Positions 46,689-58,371 of a DNA stretch of 64,000 nt are shown here, one piece after another. The DNA comes from Camillea tinctor (lineage: Eukaryota > Ascomycota > Sordariomycetes > Xylariales > Xylariaceae). Made by a program: the position numbers and the translations under genes. Within the stretch, counting starts at the first letter, position 1. Every line of letters begins with the position of its first letter. The notes beneath the pieces are model-generated. The model was not told the DNA's origin and searched no databases. It saw only the letters and a program-made list of their open reading frames with translations. The DNA lies in assembly GCA_022578605.1 (NCBI GenBank), contig MU394092.1, positions 248,001 through 312,000 on the forward strand, read 5' to 3'.

Positions 46689-47975
46689 ATGCATATCTCC
46701 TACCTCGTACTCTCCTTTATTGGCGTTGCCCATGGCCTGCCTGTCTCGAGTTATGAACCCCGCGGCCTCATTGACCTTGACCCTATCCTCAAGCCAAGTA
46801 TTGGTCTAGATAACGAGAGTTCATGTACCGGAATAGGAATATCAGTCTGCGATCCCATCAACGTTGGTGGGATCCAGAACTCAAATAACGGTGATGATAC
46901 ACCACCCTCGGACAAGGACATGAAATACCACTCCAAGGATCCTAAACACTCTAAGCACGATGACGAGGAGTCCAATGACGAGAAGTCCGATGACAATGAG
47001 TCGAATGATTCTAAAGACGAGGGGGGGCTGGTTGACTTAAGCCCAGAGATATTGCCTAATATCGATCTCGATAACGAAGATAGCTGCCTTGGCCTTGGTA
47101 TCTCTGCCTGCGACCCTATAAACGTGAAGGGAAAGCAGAATTCCGACAATGGAGATGAAAGTTCCCAACCTGACCCTGAGGAACACCCCACAACCCAGGA
47201 ATACCCAACCGCCAGATCCTATGCCCCAGTTGAGGCCTACCCCACCATTGAAGCTTACCCATCTACTGAGGCGTCTCCTACCACTGGACTCTACCCCATG
47301 ACCACTGAAGCCCATTCTGCCACCGATGTCTCCCCTAATACTGAAGCCTCACCCACCGCAGAGGCATACACTGTCGAAGCTGAACTCCCCACTACGGAAG
47401 CCCATGCCACATCCGAGGTTCAACCAACCACTGAGGTTTACCAGGCTCCTGAGATGCCCACTGTTGGAGCCTACCCCGTCGTAGAGGCTTCCAAGGTCAC
47501 AGACACTATTACTGTCACCGTCATGCCCACAATGATGTCCACCGTCACGATGACTGCCACCGCTATACAGACCTCTACTACCACTGCATCTTACACTACT
47601 ACGGAGACGATGGTCTACACAGTAACAAAGGCATACCCTACCGAGGAAGCCTACGCAACTGTAGAAGCCTCCGCTACCATGAATGCTTATCCTACTGCTG
47701 AGGCCTACCCCACCACTGAGGCTGACTCTAAGGCTGAGACTGAGACTGAGGGTGAGGAATCTTACCCTTCCGAAGAAGATCACTCTTCCAAGGAGGAGAG
47801 GTCACACAAGCACAGCGACAGCACGAAGCACATGAGCAGTGGTTCACTCATCAAAATCAGCCCCGAGATTGCGCCTGATGTCGATCTCACCAACAAGAAC
47901 AGCTGCCTAGGGATCGGTATCAGCGCTTGCGACCCGATCAACGTGAAGGGAGTCCAGAACTCCAACAACAACTAA
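46689..47975 (+). CDS. Secreted protein with three copies of a two-cysteine module
   Basis: Single exon, 428 residues. The signal peptide is residues 1-16 (MHISYLVLSFIGVAHG). Three copies of a roughly 42-residue module lie at about 26-70, 111-158 and 384-428. Each has a hydrophobic I-x-P-x-I-x-L-x-N stretch, then C-x-G-(I/L)-G-I-S-x-C-D-P-I-N-V and a closing G-x-Q-N-S-(N/D)-N. Between the first and second copies is an acidic Lys/Asp/Ser/Glu linker. Between the second and third lies a mucin-like region with TTEAYP-type repeats and a Thr/Val-rich core (TVTVMPTMMSTVTM). No GPI tail is seen; the protein ends inside module three. I know no named family for the module. A wall-associated or effector-like secreted role is inferred from the signal peptide and composition. 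Confidence 0.85.
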   Translation: MHISYLVLSFIGVAHGLPVSSYEPRGLIDLDPILKPSIGLDNESSCTGIGISVCDPINVGGIQNSNNGDDTPPSDKDMKYHSKDPKHSKHDDEESNDEKSDDNESNDSKDEGGLVDLSPEILPNIDLDNEDSCLGLGISACDPINVKGKQNSDNGDESSQPDPEEHPTTQEYPTARSYAPVEAYPTIEAYPSTEASPTTGLYPMTTEAHSATDVSPNTEASPTAEAYTVEAELPTTEAHATSEVQPTTEVYQAPEMPTVGAYPVVEASKVTDTITVTVMPTMMSTVTMTATAIQTSTTTASYTTTETMVYTVTKAYPTEEAYATVEASATMNAYPTAEAYPTTEADSKAETETEGEESYPSEEDHSSKEERSHKHSDSTKHMSSGSLIKISPEIAPDVDLTNKNSCLGIGISACDPINVKGVQNSNNN

Positions 47976-48835
47976 GGATATGGGAACAAGTAATCGACAT
48001 AACACGACATTGAAGGTTGTATGAATCCTTATCTATCCATATGTGGGCATGAAAGATTGCTGCTTAGGCCTTATAGACTTCTTGTACATACATGATACTG
48101 TATCTAAGCTCCCCTTCTACTAGGATACAACCGTAGTGCTCCATAGCCGCTCATATTAATAGAAATCATGCATCTCTTCTAATACATTCACATAAATACA
48201 CCCCTAACATATTGAGACCATCGCCTAGCAGTCGTATTATGGCAAAATGCGAGAACTCAAAAGGAGGGACACAGTAGATGTCTCCTGGCTGAGAGGATAC
48301 GAGGAACACGGCAATAATCACAGGGACAACTGAAAATTCGATGAACATTTTTACCTTGGTACCTAGGTATATACCTATGTATAGTTTACATATATATCTC
48401 ATTAAGTATAGCTTTACATTTTCTATTTTCTTTTTATCTTTCTTTCCAAAAAAAAAAAAAACCCCTCGTGACATAGTATTATATGATAATGATTTCCGTA
48501 AGGTCTCATTAAATGCTTAACCTTAGCAGCATATAATCCATAGTAATTGGGAACTTTATTATGTATAAACTAGGTATGTACCTATGTAATAACGAAATAC
48601 TCCAAGCAATAAAATCATAGATGTCATACTTTCATGGTTGTTCTGGGAGAAAACTTATGATCGGAATGAGAACTGTGACAAGGATCCTTTGTATTATAAG
48701 GACCATCTATAGGTATATATATATCAACTATGAAAATATCTTCATTGAAAAAAATAGCTCCAACCATCATTAGTACATTGTATCGTGAGATTAATTATAA
48801 CATTAGCATGTTGACAAACCTACTATCGTACACAT
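47976..48835. other. Intergenic region between converging genes
   Basis: Holds the 3' UTRs of the secreted-module and MFS genes, TACCTAGGTA at 48360-48369 and a T/A homopolymer near 48450-48461. No gene is seen. Confidence 0.55.
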
Positions 48836-51224
48836 TCAACCCCGTGCCTTCTCAACGTCTCCCGTCCCCTTGGGTGATGACCTGACGGACTTCCATTCTA
48901 GAAAGCAACAAGCAACAAAAGCCAGCCCACCTAACGGGATAGCAGTCAAGAATACATTATGAAGAGCCTCATCATATATATCTCGTAGTATCGGTAGCTG
49001 CTCCGCGGTTACCATGTCTCTGAAGGCAATCGCACCGGCTTCAATGATATTCTTGACATTCAACCCTGGCACATTTGTTTCGCTGGCAATAGCTTGGAGT
49101 TGACTCTGGAAGATGCTGTTGCCTACAGATATGAAAACCGCTCCACCGAGGGATTGGGACGCCACAACAGCAGCAGTGCCTACGGCGAGGTCCTTCTGTT
49201 GGAGGACTGTCTGCACGGCGGTAAACCCCTGCTGGATGGACATGCCGAATCCAGCGGAGGCTAGAATCTCGAAGCCTATCCACTTCCCCATACCCATGTG
49301 AGGGCCGAACAATGTGATTATACCACATCCGACCGTGCCGATGGCACTTCCGACAATTGCCGGTGGTGTGAAGTATCCAAAAACAGTGACAAAGATTCCA
49401 GATAATAGAGAGAATAATGCGTTAGAGATAAAGTAAGGAATCATGGCGACCCCGGATTGTATAGCGCTGTATCCAAGGATAGCCTGGAACCAGATGGGGA
49501 GGAAATAGGTTTGGATAATTAGAGCACCGTAGGTGAAAAAGGCCATAAGGCAAGATGCTGCCACAGTCCGTTGTTGGGAGATGGCTGGGGGGATCAAAGC
49601 ACCGTCTTGCTTCCACCGTAGCCATAGGATAAATAGAATTACGGTGACCCCAGCGCCACAGAACAGGCCGATGACTTTTGCGCTTCTCCAGGACGCCCCA
49701 GTGAGTGTGGACTCGAGGGCTAAAAACAGCATCACAGAAGCCGAGAGCAAAATGACGTTACCAATAAGGTCCAGGTCAATCATTCTGTTCATGAAAGGTT
49801 TAGGGGTGCCCCTTGAAGGAGGGTGATATACTAGAATCATCACGATAATAGTAATGGCGCCAACTGGGAGGTTGATCCAGAAGCACCATCTCCATGTCTA
49901 TTAACCCGCATATTAGCCTCATGAGTAACTGCATTTCTTGGATTGGATACATACGAGCAAATCGGTAAAAATACCACCAATGAGCGGACCAACGGTTGCG
50001 CCAACCCCAAACCTAGCAAATATCAACATGTAATTCTAAGTACACTTATTCGCCGTTGTCCTTTGCCAACTTACATTAAACCCACAACCGCGGTATATAT
50101 GGGACGCATCTTCAGCGGCACCGCTGTAGCGACGATCACGAAACTGCCCGTCAGAATACCGGCGCTACCAAAACCGGTGATAGCACGACCGATAATCAGC
50201 GAGGCCGATGTAGGCGCCCAACCGCTAAGGATGGACCCCACTTCGAAAATAATCATAGACAAGAGGTACGACCATTTCACATCGAAGAGCGTGAAGACAC
50301 GGCCAAAGATGGGCTGGAAAGCGCAGGCCGTCAGTAAGTACGAGGAGCCGTACCAGCCAATGTCCGCCGTGGACCTAAACTCGCCGGTGATGAAGGGAAT
50401 AGCCTGGGTGTCCAGTTAGAAAAAAAGAACTTCTAACCAAGTATGTATAAAAAGAGACTTCAGGTTCTTACAGTGGTAATAATAGTCCGGTCAATGGATA
50501 TCAAGAAGACAACTAGAGACAGACCGATAATGAGCAGCACCAACGGGAGGCCTTGTAGGTGCCCATCGCTTAGCACCCCATCCGCAGAGAATGGCGAAGA
50601 GGAAGCGGAATGGGACTGCCCGGCACCACCTTCTTCATTTTTCTCTTCCGTGATGACCGGCTCGAATGTCCGCGTGTACCGGGAGATTCTCGCGCCGGGC
50701 TTCCCAGGGTGTCGCTGCTCGGAGGCGGGGGTCCCGCCCAGGGCCCGCCGGCGCTTGGAATCTGAGCTCAGGAATGCAGCGGGGTCTATCGTGTCGATAG
50801 ACGCAAGATACTGCAGGCGGGGGCCCGAGGCGACGAGGAAGTCCGACAGCGTCTCGTACCGGTCGAGCTCGTCGATGATCGAGAGCGAGAGGCGGGGGAG
50901 GGCGGCCCCGGTGGACTTAAATGTGTCGGTGCGGGTGATGGCTGAATAGGTCGTAGAAGAGGATTGCTCTCTCGAGTGCGCATTAGGACCCTGTGAGCTT
51001 TTTCCAGCCTTGTTTCTGGTGACCAGGGGCAGAACCGAAGGTGCGGTAATGTAGGAGAGGTTTGATGCCACCTCGTCGTCCCAGGCTCCTGATGACCTCT
51101 TTTCCACTTCAAAGGGTAATTCTGATATGAATGGCGGTGGAGGAGGCAAGTTGTCTCCCTCTATTGGAGCCTGAATGTTATCTTCCACGCCCTTGGGGGC
51201 GGTTTTCCCCTGATCTGAGTCCAT
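48836..51224 (-). CDS. MFS exporter, DHA2-like, with long cytosolic N-terminus
   Basis: Proton-coupled drug or metabolite exporter of the plasma membrane. Four exons (51224-50472, 50403-50075, 50012-49955, 49897-48836; introns of 68, 62 and 57 bases) give 733 residues. Membrane segments start near residue 226. The first (LVLLIIGLSLVVFLISIDRT) carries the D-R-T element of the DHA2/14-spanner group. Other hallmarks are DIGWYGSSYLL, GRAITGFGSAGI, the motif C-like VGATVGPLIGG and WRWCFWINLPVG, the strongest sign of this subfamily. About 14 helices are expected. The first 215 residues are unusual: hydrophilic, Ser/Pro-rich and probably disordered, with a possible regulatory helix near LSIIDELDRYETL. 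No nearer ATG exists in frame to remove this extension. The substrate is unknown; export of a product of neighbouring enzymes is possible but unproven. Confidence 0.92.
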
Positions 51225-53072
51225 AGAGTCTAAGAGCGTGGTCGCGAGTATTGCCTTTCTCCTTTAGCTACGGCTATACTAAGACGTATAGAAAGCGGTG
51301 ACCGATATACTAGTGATGGAATATAGTCCAACCTCCAGCCCTTATTCTTCTTTTTCCTTCTAAGTCCTGTTGTTGTTATTGTTGTTTAGATCACATTATC
51401 TTTGAGTCAAGACCTGAATCTAATGATAAGTATGGTATATGACATAGAGATCCTATAATTTTCCGAATATCTAGTATATGGAAGCAAGGGCCTACTTGCA
51501 CATTTCCCAAAATGACTACAAGATCTGGGACCAGGTTTCGATAAGTCTTGAGGAAGACCAAAAAGGGGGTCCTCCTCGATGACTTTGCACGCGCAGGAGA
51601 GATCTGACTTGTCCCCCTATCGAGTCGTCAATTTGCCCAACAAAATAATTGTTCATACAATGAACAGTGCGCACGAGGCTTGTTATCTGGGAGTGACAAA
51701 TTATGGCGTTCTAACCTCGTAATGTAATCTTCACACATGAACTTATGAATGATTAGGCCGACAAACAGTCCTGTACGATTTCAAGCCACCTGCGGTCGCC
51801 TTTCGATGTAGTTAGTCACGTAGATATCAAGGAGTGGAGGACTAGACAGTCTAACGAAAAAATAAGTGAAACACTGCCCATGGAGCTATTGTCATCACTA
51901 GCAGTCCTCCCAACTTTAGAGAACCGAGATGCCCGAATTCTATTGCATGACACTATTGACCTTCACTATCGAAAGGCCCCACGCGGGCCGGAGGTAGTCC
52001 GAAGCCACTAGTTCCGCAAGCTCTCAACTTTGAAGTCATGACTTCAAGAATAAGACTTTGTCTCATAGCCTTGCCTGGATCCCATGACCAGACTACCGTC
52101 CATGGAAATACCGATTTTCGAGCCCTTGGCTTATTGGCCTGAAACACTGGGCTGAGCGGGTGGTTGCTCTGGGTAGACCCTGTCTGTGGCTTGCATAACG
52201 GATGTAGCCAAGATTTGTGGGTTATTGCTACATCGAACATTAATAAGACGACAGAAATTAGTACCTGAATATTATCATAGGATGATTTGCGGCGTGAAGC
52301 AACTAGTAGAACGAGAAGCCCGGATAATCAGAAGAAACAAACGAATTCCCATCACCTATATGAATTTGTGTAACTGATGTCATCGGAGGGATTATTACTG
52401 TAAGTGTACCAGTCAAATAAAATCCAGGGTTATAGATCATGAAATCCTTGTTCTGTTGAAAGGGGGAGCTTCAAAGGACGTCGGCCGTCGTCGTTGGAGT
52501 GTGTAGGCCAGGGAAGAGCATTAGCTGTGTCACGGATTCGAACTGCGTCTCTAAACATATAATTCTCGTTACCGTCATATTCTTTAGGCGACTAATTAGG
52601 AACATGCAAGCATGGAGCGTACGTGCGATAAGTAGGCGCACTTACCCCTATTTGGATGATAGTCTTTAGCCTGTGTTATAGGACTTGCACAAGAACCTAT
52701 GTGGTCTACGCCAAGGCGGATAAGAGATGTTATATCTCATTTTGTATATTGATATTTATTCCTTGTGATATTTCATGTCATCCTTTTCTTCTCGGAAATG
52801 TTGTAGAACAGGCTTGAAGAATACCAGAGAAACATCTTTTATTAATGCTAAAGCTTCATGTCCATAGACAGACCCGATAAATACATAATGATTCCTGCCA
52901 CAACGCTTCTCCTGCGCCTGTTCTAATGTATTAAATGTTTGGAGCACCTGCTAGTACCCGAAAATGATGTGCTGAATTATGTGGTATCTCTTATGATAAT
53001 AAGGGGGCCTTGAAGTTTCAACAACGCCATATTTTCATGCTGAACCAAAAGCGACTATGATAATAGGAGAAA
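51225..53072. other. 1.8-kb intergenic region
   Basis: Between the MFS start and the 3' end of the thioesterase-like gene. A B-box-like word (GTTCGAATCC, minus strand) lies at about 52524-52533 without a convincing A box. No credible gene is seen. Confidence 0.5.
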
Positions 53073-54153
53073 CTATATTAGTTGGGACTTCCTTAAGCGA
53101 GCAAGCTGCATGAGCGTATTAACTACCCCAACAATGCCCGCCCCATCCGTGTGCCGGCCGAGAGCTTCGCCATCGGAGCCTATGAACTCGGCTTCGAGAT
53201 CTTGTTGGTTCTGCGTGGCTAGCAGCTGTGCCATCCGCATACCTCTCTGTCTCTGGGCCTCGATACGCTCCGATGTCAGCACAGTCTCGTCTCTTTCCGT
53301 CTTTTGGTTTTCAGACAGTTCAGGTAGCAGTCCAGACATCCGCAACATCAACTCGGGAGAGACTGTCTTACGGCCAGACTTGAAAACGCACTTGCTCAGG
53401 GCCGTGGCAAAGATATCCTTACTCGATTCATTTTCACTGGATATTGAAGACATGCTGTTCATGCTCGAGCGTCGTAGAGGCACCTCCGGCTCCTCGTCCG
53501 GGTTTCCCCCAGTTCTATGGGGCGCCTGCTCGGGGTATAGCGAGTACGTTATCGGTACAGCAACACCCTTTCGCACGAAATGAGTAACGATATATATCCA
53601 CTTCTCGTCCCAAGAGAGAATCTTTGACCACATCTCGTACTGATGGTAAGGCCGTATCTCCCGGCGGAAATTGCACGAGACGCCGCCGAGAGCGAGCCCA
53701 AACACTGGTTGAGTTGATCCGGTGTATGCTGCGGTGCCTCCACGCATGCGCTCGATCCCGTGTGAAAACAGAGTACATACAAGGTGCGTGCGTGCAATAT
53801 CGACGTCGGCGAAATATGAAGAGTTGGACTTGTGCATGTTAAAGTCAATTTCCATTAGCTGCGCAGACGATGTCGTAACAATAGGCTGGAAAAGATGCGA
53901 GGGCGTTAGAGGCACACTAGGTCTCTGTGTGCGTAGAATGAACCGGAAGGCATTAAGGAGGCGCATCTGGTAAAGCCAGTTAGTTTCTCGATTTCGATAA
54001 GGTATAGAACAGTAGAACAAATTAGAAGGGTTTACCTACGTGCCACATGAAGGGCATATTCTTGATATTCAATACGACGAATACACATAGTAGAGAAAAC
54101 CATAGTGTTGACCATGTCAAGTAAGGATACACGGTGTCTTTGAGGATTGGCAT
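53073..54153 (-). CDS. THEM6-like hotdog-fold thioesterase family protein
   Basis: Member of the 4-hydroxybenzoyl-CoA-thioesterase-like (hotdog) superfamily, THEM6-type branch, expected to act on acyl-CoA or another thioester at a membrane. Two exons (54153-54040 and 53966-53073; intron of 73 bases, phase 0) give 335 residues. An N-terminal membrane helix at about 14-30 (LWFSLLCVFVVLNI) precedes the hotdog domain at about residues 60-195. Its diagnostic line D-F-N-M-H-K-S-N starts at Asp79 (DxNxHxxN), followed by YFADVDIARTHL. The C-terminal 120 residues are hydrophilic, partly Ser/Glu-rich and probably unstructured. The donor is GTAGGT right after a CAC codon. Start choice: 54153 puts the helix next to the N-terminus; in-frame ATGs at 54249 and 54426 would add 32 or 91 residues without support. 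Confidence 0.82.
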
Positions 54154-57100
54154 GGAGTTCTGGACCCCAATGACATGACTCTCAGTGGCATCATCGTAAG
54201 CCGACCTGCGGCTATCATTGATAGAACCTAGTATGTACGTTGTTGACATTGGGTTTGACACTTTGACAAAAGAAACAAAGTGCAAGACTAAAAGGTCTCG
54301 TGAGTGAATGAATGACTTCGTGGGCGGTATCTCATTAGATAGGATAAATGTAACTTTACTACTTCGTCTTTCTCGTGTTACATAGCTGGATATTATTAAG
54401 GGTGTATGTATTCTGTTGTCAACCATTCGTGCATATATATCAGGGATGTAACTATTGCATAGATAATGTCCATTCCAGTGTGACTGGATCTTGAACAGGA
54501 GGGTCTGGAACAGTTCTATCGAACTTAGACTAAGATATTGACTTCCCCTGTAATGCTCAAAACTAAGTTCCTTCCATATTACTTCCTGATGGCCACCGTC
54601 AACCGTGATGAGTAGCTCTTTGGGCTGCTAAGTCCTTCTCTTGAAGACCGCTATGTCAACTAGGTAGATGGACTGAAACCACGAATATCAGATTGAGTAA
54701 TGATCTGCCGGATGGTATCCAAGCCGCTGGGATAGATACATATCAATAGTCACTCTTCACAGAGCTTTTGCACTACCGAGGGGTTGAGCTATTATTATCT
54801 GTCACTATATTATCTGCCTAGATGCCTGGAAAGATGCCTTTCTAATGTGGCTTATTATCAAGTGCTATTACGTATATAATCCGGAAATCACGATGTGTGT
54901 ACACCTCGTGACGTCTTATGGTATCCATGGGCCAAGAGATTGTGGCTTCGTACACACCATGAAAAGGGATATAAACGGGCTTCCTGGAAGTACAGTCTGG
55001 CTCCGAAGCAACGCTAAGGCTAAATAATGGGCATTTGAGGTAATAGATTTCAGCTCCTCATATTTTAGCACCTTTGCCAACTTCTCTTCTCTTCTCATTA
55101 CGGCTTCGAATCCTATTTCCTACAGTTCGAGGATCGGCGTTTAATTAGATATACACAAAAAAGGAGAAAAGGGAGGGAATTTTTGTACTAGGATTAAGTG
55201 TCTAGGTAGAAAATCAACACTAAGACAACCAAGTAAGTTCAACAACGTTGAAAAAAGCAAATTAATTCTATATACGATCGATACATACTATGAGAAGAGC
55301 TAATGGTAAGATACCAATAGCGCTCATAGGAATCGAACCTACAATTACTATTAAGCTCACCAAGTCTATGGTCTATGCATCTACGGTCTAGTAAAAACGG
55401 TGTTCAAGGCCTAAATCGAAAGTAGCCACTCAGCCACTCAGCCACCAAAGCCTCTATACAGAACGGGCTACATTTAATCCATACACAAACCTACATACAT
55501 AAGTAACCTATTGGCTTACTAGGGTTCAACGGGCAATCTTGGTCTTGTTGGGAAGTTATTGTCTCAGATAGCGCAATTTCCTGACACGGTCTACTAATCC
55601 ACGCCAGTGGCTTGCACCTCAGTGAATTCACTACTATTTTCCTAGTTACTACGGTTCGATATTCTACCCGTTACTAGATTCAGTTGGTAATGTTTAGTGG
55701 CTATTGTCTCCTTTATACCTGTAGCAAGGTGTGGCGCGGTGATATCACGAATAATCAATGTATACTTGTATCCTTTCAATAACAAGTAAGCATTCTTTGA
55801 AGATTTTCAAGGCAGCTGATTTGGAAGCCATAAGCATATGCTTACAATATGGCTGCTGATATGACCCTTTACGAAGCGTCTGAAGTGACCTATTCCACTC
55901 TATTCAGCTAAGATTATGAGAAATTTGACTAGGAAAAATCGACATCTGCTCTGTATCTTACGAATGTACTCGAGTTAGCGATCTCATAGAGTAAGATTCA
56001 GGTTTTTGGATATTTTTGGACAAAGGGGGGCTTGTGACGTTGGGGGTAGCGACCACCAACCCACTAGACCAACGGCTCGCAAAGGCTATCCCGACAAAAG
56101 GATATCAAAATTTCATAGCCGACCGCTATGAAATCTATAGTAGTATATATGGCTACGATCGCTGACCGTGACAGGGCTTAGATTAAAATTCGAATTAAGA
56201 AATATAGGTATGAATAATTCCATAAAAATGAGTGTCATAGCTTTTAAAAAGATGAGGGTTAAGTTGATATATCCAGGTAAAGGAAGCGGGACAATACTAT
56301 ACAGAGAATAGCTTTTACATAATAGAAAATTATCAGACTGATTAATACGTTGACAGGAGCTATTACTAGAAGACTTTTAAGTTACTATGATATGGGTTCC
56401 GAGTATTTCCTACTACGATGGTTGATAAACCGAACTATTACAGACATCGAGATTGAATCGGAATAATATAGATTCAATTCAGATCCTGGCTACCTGATAA
56501 TCTTAGGACGGGAAGCCGCTTGAGTATGAGAACATAGAGATGGGAAAAGCAAATCCGATCTTAGGAGTGAAGTGCTTGATGGCATGGGCGTTGTGAAACC
56601 AATATTCTCTAACTCCACTAACCCATGTATTTGTTGTTCAACTTTCACCAAGGGCAATCAGATTTTATCAGAAGCCATCTCGAACACATTCCGAGGTGGC
56701 TATACTAACATCGGTATTGGAAATTCCCCGTTCAGGAAGGACTATATAGAGTGCCACCATTGTACCTTGCGTTGGCGTCTGGTGGCTGACTGACGACTAA
56801 GATCGGTGTTGCGCCCACGTATGACAGATCTTAAATACAATGGCAGATCCTCATTGCCAAGACGGCGGCTCGAAGCCACCCCACCGCTAGGATTCTTTTG
56901 TGTTTCTTTTTGAACTTCACTCGGTCGAGGTTTCTGGAGGACGAATGCATTTCCCATGCTTCATATTTCAGGTTTTACGATTCTCTCAGGACACGGTATA
57001 ATAGTATAATTTGGAGGGCTTTTGGTATTAGAAACTAGTTAATTTTCGGACGGGACGCGTCTGATTATGACATTAAACGTTATAGACTAAGCATTATACA

Positions 57101-57259
57101 AGTTATGAGTACTTGGTGGGTTAATTCAGGACCACCCTAATTCTCGTCGGCGTGACAACGATCGGCTGAAGCATGTCTTCGGAGGAAACTGATAGCCTTC
57201 CACTAAGCTGGGATTTGTCTCACAATGGATTCATGAGATCTCGTTAAATCGTGGGCTCC
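54154..57259. other. 3.1-kb AT-rich intergenic region with tRNA-like fragments
   Basis: Between the thioesterase-like gene and the elongase gene. It is AT-rich and holds a second A-box/B-box pair (55329-55444, separate entry) and an isolated A-box-like word GTTGGTCTAGTGGG on the minus strand at about 56059-56072. No coding frame is convincing; a 73-codon frame at 56572-56793 with CICC and CHHC pairs could be a fragment but is not accepted. Confidence 0.5.
55325..55450 (-). other. tRNA-like relic with A-box and B-box words
   Basis: On the minus strand TGGCTGAGTGG occurs twice in overlapping direct repeats (55444-55434 and 55436-55426) and fits the A box. GGTTCGATTCC at 55339-55329 fits the B box and sits in a T arm whose five stem pairs all form (one G-U). 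The spacing of about 100 bases is too long for an intron-free tRNA. No matching acceptor stem is seen and no T-run terminator follows at once. A decayed intron-bearing tRNA or a SINE fragment is the best reading. Confidence 0.25.
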
Positions 57260-58371
57260 CTACTTCCGAGAGACTAGCTTGCTGTTGCCGTGCTGTATGG
57301 TTGCACAGCTATCGGCCACCTTAACAGCACTCTCTTTCATCGATGCTACAGCCACGCTCTCGCTCTTCTTCGCCCCTTTACGGCTAGCGGCCTTTCGGTA
57401 CGTAGCAATGTAGAACATGATGAAGAGCACCAGATAAGAGCTCAAAATGACGCAGCCAGAGACAGCAGCAAAGGGCTCACCGGCGCAGCGGCCGACGTGT
57501 GGAAGCCAAGGAGCATGAGCACTAGCGTAGTAGTCCCAAGATGCGAAGTATACAAAACCTAATATGTGTTCATTAGTAGGTACATTATCGTGTGGCTTTG
57601 CGTAATGGTGGGTGAGAAGTCTTACCAAGATCAATAATGAACTGGGCGATCTGCATCCGGGTGATCCACTCCTTCCACCAAACCTTGACGCCCCTCGCGC
57701 TCTGGAAGTAGTACCAGTACATAACGACATGGACAGTCAGATTCAGTGTAATAGGTACCCAAGAGACGGAGGTGTGGCCGATCAGCTGTGTGTAGCATAG
57801 CAGAGCTGTTGCTGGGTGATGGTAGGTGTGGAGAAAGGTGAGAGGCTTCTTCTTGACCATCAGAAAAACAGTATCGATTAGCTCGATATACTTGGTGATG
57901 TAGTTGAGCTAGATGTGGAAATTAGCACTGCCGATACTTGTCGGGTAGAAAACCACTACTCACGTAATAGAGCGTCACCAGTGGTTTGGTCCAGCCATCT
58001 GCGCCACAGATATTCTCATACAGGCCATGCTGCCACAGACTCGGCCCGAGCTGACCGATGAAGAGAACCAAGAGACCGCCGCTCAGCAGCGTGAGAAAGA
58101 GGTTGTGCGCCTTGAAGAGTCCGTTCAGCTTAAGGGGCTCGCGGTTGCGCATGAACTCGCGGCCACCAAAGATGACAACCACATACAGCACAATCATGGC
58201 GACAGTTTCTGTTAGCGTAGACATGGGGGTTACTCCTTCGACGAATTTGAACTCGTCAGCATGGTAGCCCATGACAGACGTCCATAGTCTGTCGAATGCT
58301 TTCCATGGCGTGAGAGGAATCACGCCAATGCCTGACGGACTCTGAAGCGTGTGTATTTGGTCAAAAGACAT
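57260..58371 (-). CDS. Fatty-acid elongase (ELO/GNS1/SUR4 family)
   Basis: 3-ketoacyl-CoA synthase of the ER very-long-chain fatty-acid elongation system, condensing malonyl-CoA with acyl-CoA. Three exons (58371-57964, 57908-57626, 57558-57260; introns of 55 and 67 bases) give 329 residues. The catalytic histidine box is HTYHH (163-167). It is preceded by [10 protein letters not shown] and followed by [13 protein letters not shown], all ELO signatures. Several membrane helices are present, the first near [17 protein letters not shown]. The C-terminus is rich in Lys and Ser ([10 protein letters not shown]), consistent with a cytosolic tail and perhaps ER retrieval. The family has several fungal subgroups; which chain lengths this one makes cannot be told from sequence alone. 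It lies head-to-head with the P450 gene across 1.8 kb. Confidence 0.95.

Noticed and set aside
52505..52560. Possible tRNA with B-box-like GTTCGAATCC
   Set aside because: No A box at the right distance, a mismatch in the T stem and no acceptor stem.
56572..56957. Short frames with CICC/CHHC pairs on plus and others on minus
   Set aside because: Too short, no splice partners, and the AT-rich flanks show no further coding signal.
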